From contig CAZNYC010000153.1 in the NCBI GenBank assembly GCA_964577175.1, positions 1-8,947 of the forward strand: DNA of 8,947 bases, read 5' to 3'. A model generated the notes under the pieces. That model saw nothing but the letters and a program-made list of their open reading frames with translations. It was not told the origin of the DNA and did not search any database. The DNA comes from BS750m-G62 sp964577175. Its GTDB lineage: Bacteria; Planctomycetota; Phycisphaerae; FEN-1346. Shown one piece after another: positions 1 to 6,490 of this stretch (position 1 is its first letter; the number at the start of each line of letters is the position of its first letter). A program made the position numbers and the translations under genes.

Positions 1-11
1 ACGAAGGGGCC

Positions 12-33
12 CCGGCCGGACAAGACCGGCCGG
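12..33 (-). terminator. Hairpin downstream of rpoZ, possible terminator
   Basis: Two copies of the self-complementary octamer CCGGCCGG (12-19 and 26-33) are separated by six bases and can form an 8-bp stem about 30 bases past the rpoZ stop. There is no T-run after it in the minus direction, so it is not a textbook intrinsic terminator. A competing pairing CGGACC (31-36) with GGTCCG (48-53) shares three bases with it. It could end the yicC-gmk-rpoZ transcript or lie between rpoZ and a further gene outside the window. Confidence 0.3.
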
Positions 34-65
34 ACCACACGGGTTTCGGTCCGCGAGCGGGGGCG

Positions 66-323
66 CTACTCTTCTTCCTCTTCCTCCTCGGCCTCCTCAT
101 CGCCGAAGAGGGCCTCGCGGGCGGCGGCCTCGGGGGCTTCGAGGGTAATCTTGCCCTCCAGCACCTCCTGGACGACCGCTTCCATGACGGTCTTCTCGCC
201 GCGCTCGACGAGCAGGGGGGCCCCGAGGGTCACGTCCACGAGCCGTTTCTGGACGAGGACGGCGAGTTTGAACCGGCCGCCCACCTTCTCGACGACGTCA
301 TCGCTTTTGAGTGCTTCGATCAC
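66..323 (-). CDS. rpoZ: DNA-directed RNA polymerase omega subunit
   Basis: Small RNA polymerase subunit that helps fold and assemble beta-prime into the core enzyme. The 85-residue product carries the family pattern of an N-terminal helix, then GGRFKLAVLVQKR (about residues 15-27), then the GAPLLV segment. I chose GTG at 321-323: GGAGGA lies 7 bases upstream, and the GTG overlaps the gmk stop codon as GTGA, implying translational coupling. The same frame is open for over 100 codons further upstream, but that part is the shadow of gmk. The C-terminus ends in a run of about ten acidic residues, nearly all Glu, a common but poorly conserved tail in omega proteins. The yicC-gmk-rpoZ order is widely conserved in bacteria and supports the call. 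A longer reading from the ATG at 350 would add nine residues and bypass the good ribosome binding site. Confidence 0.88.
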   Translation of the reverse strand: MIEALKSDDVVEKVGGRFKLAVLVQKRLVDVTLGAPLLVERGEKTVMEAVVQEVLEGKITLEAPEAAAREALFGDEEAEEEEEEE

Positions 324-946
324 ACCTGGTTCCTCCGTGTTTCGATGCATTCTACCACATGGCGGACGGCCTCTTCCAGCCGGTCGTTGACGACCTCGCG
401 GTCGTAACAGCCGGACTCGCGGGCCACGCGAACCTCCTCGGCCGCCTTCCGGAGGCGGCGCTCGATCTGCGGGTCGGACTCCGTGCCGCGCCCGGCCAAG
501 CGGCGCCGCAGGGTCTCGGCATCGGGGGCGACGACGAGGACCGCCAGGGCCTGCGGGTAGGCGCGTTTGATCTGGATCCCCCCCTGGACGTCGATCTCGA
601 GGAGCAGGAGGTCGGCCGCGTCGCGTGCCCGCTGGACCTCCTCGACGGGCGTGCCGTAGCGGTGCCCGAAGACCTCGGCCCATTCCACGAATCGCCCTTC
701 TTCGATACGGCGTTCGAACTCCTGGTCGGTCACGAAGTGGTAATCCTCGCCGTCCGTCTCGCCGCGCCGCCGCGGCCGCGTGGTCGCGCTCGTCGCGATG
801 GGCAGGCCGAGGCGGTCGGCGGCCCGGCGGCAGATAGTGGTCTTGCCGGCGCCGCTCGGGCCGCTGATGACGACGAGGTACCGCCCGAGGCGCGCGGCGC
901 CCGCGCGGGCGGGCGAGGCGTCCGGGGTGTCGGCGGGCCGGGTCAT
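320..946 (-). CDS. gmk: Guanylate kinase
   Basis: Cytoplasmic enzyme that phosphorylates GMP (and dGMP) to GDP with ATP, required for GTP synthesis and GMP recycling. The 208-residue product is of normal length. Visible motifs are the P-loop GPSGAGKT (residues 29-36), the GMP-binding segment SATTRPRRRGE (53-63), DYHFV (68-72), YGT (97-99), EIDVQGG (117-123) and a lid rich in Arg around 147-166. The ATG at 944-946 overlaps the yicC stop as ATGA, and the gmk stop overlaps the rpoZ GTG as GTGA, so all three genes should be translated in a coupled way. Residues 1-20 are an Ala/Arg/Pro-rich extension ahead of the core fold. No catalytic residue appears to be missing. Confidence 0.96.
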   Translation of the reverse strand: MTRPADTPDASPARAGAARLGRYLVVISGPSGAGKTTICRRAADRLGLPIATSATTRPRRRGETDGEDYHFVTDQEFERRIEEGRFVEWAEVFGHRYGTPVEEVQRARDAADLLLLEIDVQGGIQIKRAYPQALAVLVVAPDAETLRRRLAGRGTESDPQIERRLRKAAEEVRVARESGCYDREVVNDRLEEAVRHVVECIETRRNQV

Positions 947-1809
947 TCGACGTTCTGTGCCTGTTCGCGGAGCCGGTCGACGCCGACCTTGATCTCGACG
1001 GCCTCGCGGGCCACCTCGGCGTCGTTCGACTTCGAACCGATCGTATTGACTTCGCGATACATTTCCTGGGCGATGAATTCGGCCTTCCGGCCGACGGGCT
1101 CGGTCGCCTCGAACAGGTCGCGGAACTGCTGCACGTGGCTCGCCAGGCGCGCCAGTTCCTCGTTCACGTCGGCGCGCTCGGCGAAAAAGGCGACCTCGCG
1201 CGCCAGCACCTGGTCGTCCGGGGCCACTTCCATGCCGTCGAGCAGCGCCTCGACGCGTTCCTGGAGCCGCCGGCGGTACTCCTCGGTGACCGCCGGGCCA
1301 CGGTCGGCGACGGTCGCCGAACGCCGCTCGATGTCGTCCAGGGCGCCGGCCATGTCGTCGGCGGTGGCGCGGCCCTCGACGTCGCGCATGCGGTTCAGGT
1401 GCTGGAGGGCCTCGCGGACGGCGGCCTCGATCTCCTCCGGCAGGTTCTCGATGCCGGTGAGGCGGCCCTCCTCCTCGCCGACCACGCCCGGCAGGGCGAG
1501 CAGCGCGTCGTCCGTCACGCCCGGGGCGGACGATTGCAGGTCCTGCCGGTACGCCTGCAACAGGTCCGTGTTGACGGGGACGCGTGCGACGGCGCCGCGC
1601 GGTTCCACCGTCACGTTCACCGTAACGGTGCCGCGGCTGACGGCGTCGCGGAGGAGCGATTCGATGCGCGCCTCCAGGGCGCCGAGGCCTTCCGGCATCC
1701 GGACGTTGGCCTTGAAGTAGCGGTTGTTGACGGAGCGGATCTCGACCGCGACGCGGACGGCGTCGGTGGTCCGCTCGGCGGTGCCGTAACCGGTCATGCT
1801 CCGGATCAT
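943..1809 (-). CDS. yicC: YicC/YloC family protein, probable endoribonuclease
   Basis: A 288-residue protein, almost the same length as E. coli YicC. It begins with the family signature MIRSMTGYG, has the YicC-like N-terminal domain (about 1-155) with EIRSVNNRYFK (23-33), and ends with the DUF1732-type domain (about 205-288) containing ERADVNEELARL (211-222) and REVNTIGSKSND (252-263). The E. coli relative has been reported to act as an endoribonuclease; activity here is inferred from family membership. I chose the ATG at 1807-1809 because it gives the canonical N-terminus and has GAGAGG a few bases upstream; an in-frame extension to 1872 runs into a repeat element. It is first gene of the overlapping yicC-gmk-rpoZ unit. 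In Bacillus the equivalent cluster contains remA between yloC and gmk; here remA is absent and yicC overlaps gmk directly. Confidence 0.94.
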   Translation of the reverse strand: MIRSMTGYGTAERTTDAVRVAVEIRSVNNRYFKANVRMPEGLGALEARIESLLRDAVSRGTVTVNVTVEPRGAVARVPVNTDLLQAYRQDLQSSAPGVTDDALLALPGVVGEEEGRLTGIENLPEEIEAAVREALQHLNRMRDVEGRATADDMAGALDDIERRSATVADRGPAVTEEYRRRLQERVEALLDGMEVAPDDQVLAREVAFFAERADVNEELARLASHVQQFRDLFEATEPVGRKAEFIAQEMYREVNTIGSKSNDAEVAREAVEIKVGVDRLREQAQNVE

Positions 1810-1829
1810 GGTCTGGCCTCTCGATACGC

Positions 1830-1855
1830 GCCGGGCAATTGAGCCCGGCAAAAAA
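1830..1855. other. Hairpin plus A/T run in the yicC leader
   Basis: GCCGGGC (1830-1836) and GCCCGGC (1843-1849) form a perfect 7-bp stem with a 6-base loop, followed on the plus strand by six A. In the yicC direction the T-run precedes the hairpin, so it cannot act as an intrinsic terminator for minus-strand transcripts. It lies about 20 bases upstream of the yicC start and would be a 5' leader stem. No convincing -35/-10 pair was found in the 1810-1866 stretch. Confidence 0.3.
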
Positions 1856-1866
1856 GCCTTCATGGT

Positions 1867-1967
1867 TGTCATTCTGAGGAGCGGCGTAGCCGCGACGAAG
1901 AATCTCGCCTTGTCGCCTTTCCCGCGGCGAGATTCTTCGGCCTCGCAAGCGAGGCCTCAGAATGACA
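1867..1967. repeat. Palindromic repeat family 1, copy A (MITE/REP-like)
   Basis: A 101-bp element between pyrE and yicC. Its ends are perfect 13-bp inverted repeats, TGTCATTCTGAGG (1867-1879) and CCTCAGAATGACA (1955-1967). Inside are three further hairpins: GCGGC-GTA-GCCGC near 1881-1893, CGAAGAATCTCGCC (1896-1909) with GGCGAGATTCTTCG (1926-1939), and GCCTCGC (1940-1946) with GCGAGGC (1949-1955). The whole can fold as a cloverleaf of one outer stem and three arms. It encodes no protein and has no obvious target-site duplication. A second copy lies at 3088-3187 in the same orientation. The terminal inverted repeats resemble a non-autonomous transposon; the arms also resemble REP/BIME elements. 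Confidence 0.85.
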
Positions 1968-2016
1968 TCTACATCCCGCGCGGTGGCCGTCCCGGGCTAC
2001 CGCGCCGACGCGCTGT

Positions 2017-2044
2017 GCGCGGCGGGCCGGGAGGCCCGCCGCGC
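2017..2044 (-). terminator. Strong G+C hairpin right after pyrE
   Basis: GCGCGGCGGGCC (2017-2028) and GGCCCGCCGCGC (2033-2044) form a perfect 12-bp stem with a 4-base loop, beginning 4 bases after the pyrE stop codon. No T-run follows it in the minus direction. In a G+C-rich genome it may still end the tpiA-secG-pyrE transcript or protect its 3' end. Its position at the end of a gene group supports this; the termination activity is inferred. Confidence 0.5.
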
Positions 2045-2048
2045 GGCA

Positions 2049-2630
2049 TTAGATCTCCCGGCTTCCGGGTTTGACCAGCGGCAGCCCCTGGCGGCACTGG
2101 GGGCAGTCTTCGGGGACGTACGTCGGCGCCTCGATCTGGACCAGGGCCGTCAGCGGCATGCCGAAGCCGGGGTCCGCGCCGGCGGTGCGGTCGACGAGGG
2201 CGGCAAGGGCGAGGACGTCGGCGCCGTCCGTTCGGGCAAGTTGCTGGACCTCCCGCAGGCTGCCGCCGGTCGTCACGACGTCCTCGACGCAGAGGACGCG
2301 CTCGCCCCGCCCCATCGCGAAGCCGCGCCGCAGGGTCATGGCGCCGCCGGCGCGTTCGGCGAAGACCGCGCGGGCGCCGAGGGCCCGGGCCACCTCGTGG
2401 CCGACGATGATCCCGCCGATGGCGGGCGCGAGGACCGTCTCGACACCCTCACCGGTGAACGCGCGGGCGAGGCGGCGGCACAGGTCCTCGGCGAGGTCCG
2501 GATGCTGGAGCACGAGGGCGCACTGGAGGTACGCCGGGCTGTGCCGGCCGCTCGTGAGCAGGAAGTGCCCTTCGAGCAGGGCGCCGGCCTCGCGGAATCG
2601 ATCGAGGATGGCGTCGTGGTAGTCGGCCAT
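2049..2630 (-). CDS. pyrE: Orotate phosphoribosyltransferase
   Basis: Converts orotate and PRPP to orotidine 5'-monophosphate, the fifth step of de novo UMP synthesis, in the cytoplasm. The 193-residue product shows the PyrE N-terminal pattern HFLLTSGRHSPAYLQ (22-36), the PRPP-binding motif VLCVEDVVTTGGS (112-124), and the C-terminal segment CPQC...KPGSR (176-191). The last feature is typical of the Thermus-type PyrE branch rather than the E. coli type; the two cysteines are a visible CxxC pair whose role is unknown to me. The ATG at 2628-2630 has GAGG 6 bases upstream. secG ends 16 bases before it, so the two genes are probably cotranscribed, and a strong hairpin follows the stop. Confidence 0.95.
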   Translation of the reverse strand: MADYHDAILDRFREAGALLEGHFLLTSGRHSPAYLQCALVLQHPDLAEDLCRRLARAFTGEGVETVLAPAIGGIIVGHEVARALGARAVFAERAGGAMTLRRGFAMGRGERVLCVEDVVTTGGSLREVQQLARTDGADVLALAALVDRTAGADPGFGMPLTALVQIEAPTYVPEDCPQCRQGLPLVKPGSREI

Positions 2631-2646
2631 GGTGGGCCTCGCGGGA

Positions 2647-3060
2647 TCAGTTGGCGGCGCCGGCGTCCGGCGTGGACGGGGCGTCGGGTTCGCCCGCGGC
2701 GCCGGCGGGGTCGGCGTCGGAGGGCGCCTCGCCGGCGGGCGGCGGCGCGGTATCGGCCGGCGTCTCGCTGCCGCCGGCGCCCGTCTCGGCGGGCGCCTCG
2801 ATGGGGACGGGCTCGGGCGGCGGCTGGGCGTCGTCCGGGCGCATGACCCAGGCGGTGGCCATCGAGAGGAGGAAGAAGATGCCGCCCAGGACGGCGGTGG
2901 CCTTGATGAAGACGTCGGCCGTCTTGGTGCCGAAGGCGCTGTGGCCGCCGGGACCGCCGAAGGCGCCGGCCAGCCCCCCGCCGCGCCCCTTCTGGATGAG
3001 GACCAGGAGGATGAGGATGACGGCGGCCAGGAGGAACAGGATCATGAAGACGGTTTGCAC
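2647..3060 (-). CDS. secG: SecG, protein-export translocase subunit
   Basis: Small inner-membrane subunit of the SecYEG channel, stimulating SecA-driven export. Starting from GTG at 3058-3060 the protein has 137 residues: membrane segment 1 (about 5-22), the conserved loop beginning QKGRGGGLAGAFGG (23-36), membrane segment 2 (about 54-73), and a long C-terminal tail (74-137) rich in Pro, Ala, Glu, Asp and Gly. In the known N-out/C-out topology the tail would be periplasmic. SecG proteins are often shorter, so the tail is a notable extension. The GTG start places the first hydrophobic segment at the N-terminus as usual, with AAAGG about 8 bases upstream. In-frame ATGs at 3093 and 3108 lie inside the repeat at 3088-3187 and are unlikely. 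The tpiA-secG pairing is common in bacteria and supports the call. Confidence 0.88.
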   Translation of the reverse strand: MQTVFMILFLLAAVILILLVLIQKGRGGGLAGAFGGPGGHSAFGTKTADVFIKATAVLGGIFFLLSMATAWVMRPDDAQPPPEPVPIEAPAETGAGGSETPADTAPPPAGEAPSDADPAGAAGEPDAPSTPDAGAAN

Positions 3061-3087
3061 GGTTTGACCTTTCGGTTCGGACGCGGT

Positions 3088-3187
3088 TGTCATTCTGAGG
3101 AGGCCCACAGGCCGACGAAGAATCTCGCCTTGTCACCTTTCCCGCGGCGAGATTCTTCGGCCTCGCAAGCAAGGCCTCAGAGTGACA
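3088..3187. repeat. Palindromic repeat family 1, copy B
   Basis: A 100-bp second copy of the element at 1867-1967, in the same orientation, between tpiA and secG. Left end TGTCATTCTGAGG (3088-3100); right end CCTCAGAGTGACA (3175-3187), one mismatch from a perfect inverted repeat. The central arm CGAAGAATCTCGCC/GGCGAGATTCTTCG is identical to copy A. The first arm differs in sequence, GGCC-CACA-GGCC instead of GCGGC-GTA-GCCGC, yet still pairs. The third arm, GCCTCGC/GCAAGGC, has one broken pair. The right half is thus slightly decayed relative to copy A. Confidence 0.85.
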
Positions 3188-3204
3188 GTTGTCGTTGATA
3201 CGGC

Positions 3205-3978
<774 letters not shown>

Positions 3979-3987
3979 GCGGGGGCC

Positions 3988-4022
3988 TTTCGATTTCGGA
4001 TTTCGGGTTTCGGATTCTGGAT
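3988..4022. repeat. Imperfect 7-bp tandem repeat in the tpiA leader
   Basis: About five units of a heptamer close to TTCGGAT on the plus strand (units at 3988, 3995, 4002, 4009 and 4016, with one or two substitutions or a shift in the first and last). On the tpiA strand this reads as repeated ATCCGAA ending immediately before the ribosome binding site. It is noncoding. Its composition is less G+C-rich than its surroundings. Confidence 0.75.
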
Positions 4023-4070
4023 GCCGCTCCGTCCGGCTTTACTCATTGCACCGCGACGGCCACATTTCGG

Positions 4071-4137
4071 GCGGTGGGTCTCCGCACCCACCGCGCAACC
4101 CAAAACGCTCTTTCGCACGCGGCGGGTGCGGAGACCC
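4071..4137. repeat. Palindromic repeat family 2, copy C
   Basis: Between aroF and tpiA. GGGTCTCCGCACCC (4076-4089) pairs perfectly with GGGTGCGGAGACCC (4124-4137); after one mismatch five more inner pairs follow (4091-4095 with 4118-4122), leaving a loop of about 20 bases. The left side can alternatively fold on itself, GCGGTGGG (4071-4078) with CCCACCGC (4087-4094). Read on the minus strand, both arms match copy D at 6491-6562, so the two are the same element in opposite orientation. It lies just past the aroF stop and could affect readthrough into tpiA, but no T-run follows. Confidence 0.8.
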
Positions 4138-4153
4138 GCGCGCACGAGCGCGG

Positions 4154-5185
4154 TCAGCCTTCGCCGGCCCGGTGCAGGGTGCGTCCGACGGCGTCGGCGA
4201 TGGGGCCGAGTTCGTCCATCATCTGCCGGAAGGCGTCGGGCGTCAACTGCTGGGGGCCGTCGCTCCTGGCCGTCTCGGGCTGGGGATGGACCTCGACCAT
4301 GACGCCGTGCGCGCCGGCGGCGACGGCGGCGCAGGCCATCGGCACCACGAGTTCCCGCCGGCCGGTGGCGTGGCTCGGGTCCACGATGACCGGCAGGTGC
4401 GAGTCGCGGCGGATGACGGCGACGGCGGCCAGGTCCAGCAGGTACCGGGTGCTCTTGTCGAACCCGCGGATGCCGCGCTCGCACAGCATGACCCGGTGGT
4501 TGCCCTCGCTCAGGATGTACTCGGCGGACATCAGGAGTTCTTCGATGGTGGCGGCCGGATTGCGTTTGAGGAAAACGGGTTTGCCGGCAAGACCGACCTC
4601 CGTCAGGAGTCGGAAGTTCTGCATGTTTCGTGCGCCGATCTGGAGGACGTCGGCGTAGCGGACGACGAGGTCGACCTCGCGGACGTCGAGGACCTCCGTG
4701 ACGGTGGGCAGACCGACCTCGCCGGCGGCGTCGCGGAGGATTTTGAGGCCGTCCTCGCCGAGCCCCTGGAAACTGTAGGGGCTGGAACGCGGCTTGAACG
4801 CCCCGCCGCGGAGCATCGTGCCGCCGGCCTCCCGGACGACGCGGGCGGCGGCGCGCATCTGGTCCTCGCTCTCGACGGCGCACGGCCCGCCGATGACGGA
4901 GACGGCCTCGGCGCCGGCGCGGAAGGGGCCGACCTCCAGGACGGAATCCTCGCGATGGAAGTCGCGGCTGGCGAGTTTGTACGGCTTCATGATGGGCATG
5001 ACGGACTCGACGCCCGCCAGCCCCGCGAAGTACTCGGGCTTGAGGAGGGTCTCGTCGCCGATGGCGCCGATGATGGTGCGGAACTCGCCCCGCGAGACGT
5101 GGGCCTTCAGGCCCATGTCCTCGATGCGCCGGATGACGGCGTCGGTCTTTTCGGCCGGCGCCCCGGATTGCATGACGATGATCAT
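4154..5185 (-). CDS. aroF: DAHP synthase (3-deoxy-7-phosphoheptulonate synthase), Thermotoga type with regulatory domain
   Basis: Catalyses the first step of the shikimate pathway, joining phosphoenolpyruvate and erythrose 4-phosphate to DAHP. The 343-residue protein has an N-terminal ferredoxin-like domain (about 1-70), the aromatic amino-acid sensing module of this class, followed by a KDO8P/DAHP synthase barrel (about 85-340). Visible motifs are GGPCAVES (99-106), KPRSSPYSFQG (131-141), QIGARNMQN (182-190), FLKRNP (205-210) and DPSHATG (269-275). Expected metal ligands fall at Cys102, His272, Glu298 and Asp309, matching the positions I recall for the Thermotoga maritima enzyme. The ATG at 5183-5185 has AGGA 7 bases upstream. 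It follows pheA after 53 bases and is probably cotranscribed, pairing pathway entry with the phenylalanine branch. KDO-8-P synthase is unlikely given the regulatory domain and length. Confidence 0.95.
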   Translation of the reverse strand: MIIVMQSGAPAEKTDAVIRRIEDMGLKAHVSRGEFRTIIGAIGDETLLKPEYFAGLAGVESVMPIMKPYKLASRDFHREDSVLEVGPFRAGAEAVSVIGGPCAVESEDQMRAAARVVREAGGTMLRGGAFKPRSSPYSFQGLGEDGLKILRDAAGEVGLPTVTEVLDVREVDLVVRYADVLQIGARNMQNFRLLTEVGLAGKPVFLKRNPAATIEELLMSAEYILSEGNHRVMLCERGIRGFDKSTRYLLDLAAVAVIRRDSHLPVIVDPSHATGRRELVVPMACAAVAAGAHGVMVEVHPQPETARSDGPQQLTPDAFRQMMDELGPIADAVGRTLHRAGEG

Positions 5186-5207
5186 CTCGAATCCTGAATG
5201 ATGTTAC

Positions 5208-5228
5208 GGCCCGTGCCACGGCCGGGCC
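5208..5228. other. Small inverted repeat between pheA and aroF
   Basis: GGCCCG (5208-5213) and CGGGCC (5223-5228) can form a 6-bp stem with a 9-base loop in the 53-base spacer. No T-run follows. It is too short to be firmly distinguished from chance in such G+C-rich DNA. Confidence 0.2.
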
Positions 5229-5238
5229 ACACGTTCGC

Positions 5239-6318
5239 CTATTCGGCCGACACCGCCACCGGGAACGAGCCGAGCACCTCCAGTTGCCGGCAGTGCCGGC
5301 GGGCGTCCTCCAGGGCCCGGCGGACGTTGTCGTCGTCGGCGTGGCCCTGAATATCGACGAAGAAGGTGTACTCCCACGTCTTGGTCGGCGAGGGGTGCGA
5401 CTCGATCTTCGTCATGTTGATGCCGCACCGGCGGAAGACGTCGAGCACTTCCACGAGCGCGCCGGCCTTGTCGACGACGCTGAAGAGGAGGCACGTCTTG
5501 TCGCGTCCGGTGGGCGTGGCGCTCTCGCGGCCGAGCACGAGGAAACGGGTCTGGTTCTGGGGATTGTCCTCGATGGCGGGGCTCAGGATATCCAGGCCGT
5601 ACATCTCCGCCGCCATCCGGGAGGCGATGGCCGCCGTCCCCTCCACACGGGAGGCCAGCAGCGCCGCCTCGGCCGTCGACCCTACCGCCACGCGGTCCGC
5701 GGTCGGGCAGTTCGCCATGAGCCACTGGCGGCACTGGTCGAAGACCTGCGGCTTGGAGTAGATCTTCTGGACCTGCTCCAGCGTGGTGCCGGAGAGCAGG
5801 TTCTGGTGGATCGGCAAGGCCATCTCGGCACACACCTTGACGGGCCCGCGGACCCACAGGAAACACTCCATCGTATCGCGGACGGCCCCGCCGGTCGTGT
5901 TCTCGACCGGCACGATGCCGTAGTCGGCGGCGGCGCGGGCCACCTGGTCGAAGACGGCGGAGATGTCGCGGACGGCGACGAGTTGCACGCTCTGGCCGAA
6001 CTTATCGAGTGCGGCCAGGTGGCTGAAACTGCCCTCCGGCCCGAGGTAGGCCACCTTCAGGGCCTTCTCGAGCGACAGGCTGCCGCTCATCATCTCCTTC
6101 CAGATGGCGATAAGGGTGTCGTCGGCCAGGGGGCCCTCGTTGCACGAGAGGACGTGCTCGAGGACCTCGCGTTCGCGGCCGGGGCTGTAGACGGCGGCCT
6201 CGCCGGTCTCGCGTTTGACCTTGCCCACCTCGACGGCGCAGCGGGCCCGCTCGTTGAGGAGGCAGACGAGTTCGGCGTCGATCTCGTCGATGCGTTGTCG
6301 GAGGCTTTCGAGATCCAT
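5239..6318 (-). CDS. pheA: Bifunctional chorismate mutase/prephenate dehydratase (P-protein)
   Basis: Converts chorismate to prephenate and then to phenylpyruvate, committing carbon to phenylalanine. The 359-residue protein has three parts: an AroQ-type chorismate mutase (about 1-85) with Arg7, Arg24 and Lys35 at positions aligning to active-site residues of the E. coli enzyme; a prephenate dehydratase domain (about 88-268) starting VAYLGPEGSFSH (89-100), with PVENTTGG (137-144) and the catalytic TRF triad (257-259); and an ACT domain (about 275-355) with GALVEVL (286-292). The ACT motif usually written ESRP reads ESHP here (306-309), near the phenylalanine-binding site. The ATG at 6316-6318 gives the canonical N-terminus, but its ribosome binding site (GGTGG) is weak and lies in a small palindrome. 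A strong promoter lies upstream, and aroF follows. Confidence 0.96.
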   Translation of the reverse strand: MDLESLRQRIDEIDAELVCLLNERARCAVEVGKVKRETGEAAVYSPGREREVLEHVLSCNEGPLADDTLIAIWKEMMSGSLSLEKALKVAYLGPEGSFSHLAALDKFGQSVQLVAVRDISAVFDQVARAAADYGIVPVENTTGGAVRDTMECFLWVRGPVKVCAEMALPIHQNLLSGTTLEQVQKIYSKPQVFDQCRQWLMANCPTADRVAVGSTAEAALLASRVEGTAAIASRMAAEMYGLDILSPAIEDNPQNQTRFLVLGRESATPTGRDKTCLLFSVVDKAGALVEVLDVFRRCGINMTKIESHPSPTKTWEYTFFVDIQGHADDDNVRRALEDARRHCRQLEVLGSFPVAVSAE

Positions 6319-6325
6319 CGGCGAC

Positions 6326-6338
6326 CACCGGACCGGTG
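6326..6338 (-). promoter_or_regulatory. Palindrome over the pheA ribosome binding site
   Basis: The 13-base palindrome CACCGGTCCGGTG in the pheA leader ends 7 bases before the ATG and overlaps the only Shine-Dalgarno-like bases (GGTGG). As RNA it could form a 5-bp stem with a 3-base loop that partly hides the site. Function is inferred; no leader peptide rich in Phe was found. Confidence 0.25.
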
Positions 6339-6402
6339 CCGGAGACGCGGCGCGGCCTGAGCCGGCCCTCGGCGCACACCGTCCCCTTGTTCAAAGCGGC
6401 GT

Positions 6403-6431
6403 ACTTTACCCGGCAGGGACGGGAGCGTCAA
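6403..6431 (-). promoter_or_regulatory. Sigma-70-type promoter for pheA-aroF
   Basis: On the minus strand, -35 TTGACG (6426-6431) and -10 TAAAGT (6403-6408) are separated by exactly 17 bases. Transcription would begin near 6396, giving a leader of roughly 78 bases before the pheA ATG. A short T-rich stretch lies just upstream of the -35. The spacing and two near-consensus hexamers in otherwise very G+C-rich DNA make this convincing. Confidence 0.75.
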
Positions 6432-6490
6432 CCAAAAAGGGGGTCGGGCGGCGTGGCGGGGAGCAGCACTACAAAACGCTAACTCGTGCG

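Noticed and set aside
324..683. Upstream extension of rpoZ in the same frame
   Set aside because: The extension is Arg/Pro/Gly-rich shadow of gmk. The GTG at 321-323 has a good ribosome binding site and a stop/start overlap with gmk.
311..1720. A 469-codon plus-strand open frame, and similar long plus-strand frames opposite pyrE, tpiA, aroF and pheA
   Set aside because: They lie antisense to clear conserved genes, have biased low-complexity Arg/Ala/Gly/Ser composition and no family motif; long shadow frames are expected at this G+C content.
1830..1855. Intrinsic terminator (hairpin with six A/T)
   Set aside because: The T-run would lie before, not after, the stem on the transcribed minus strand, and on the plus strand the run is A; no plus-strand gene ends there.
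1810..1872. Longer N-terminus for yicC
   Set aside because: It runs into repeat copy A, and the start at 1809 gives the canonical MIRSMTGYG beginning with its own ribosome binding site.
1881..1967. Short open frames in the 100-bp repeats that give similar peptides in both copies
   Set aside because: The similarity comes from the DNA repeat itself; the peptides have no start-site support and the palindromic structure explains the conservation.
3061..3108. ATG starts for secG at 3093 and 3108
   Set aside because: Both lie inside the palindromic repeat, and they would put a polar stretch ahead of the first membrane segment; the GTG at 3060 fits the family.
1867..3187. CRISPR-like array
   Set aside because: Only two copies, 1.1 kb apart, separated by whole genes, without regular spacers or cas genes.
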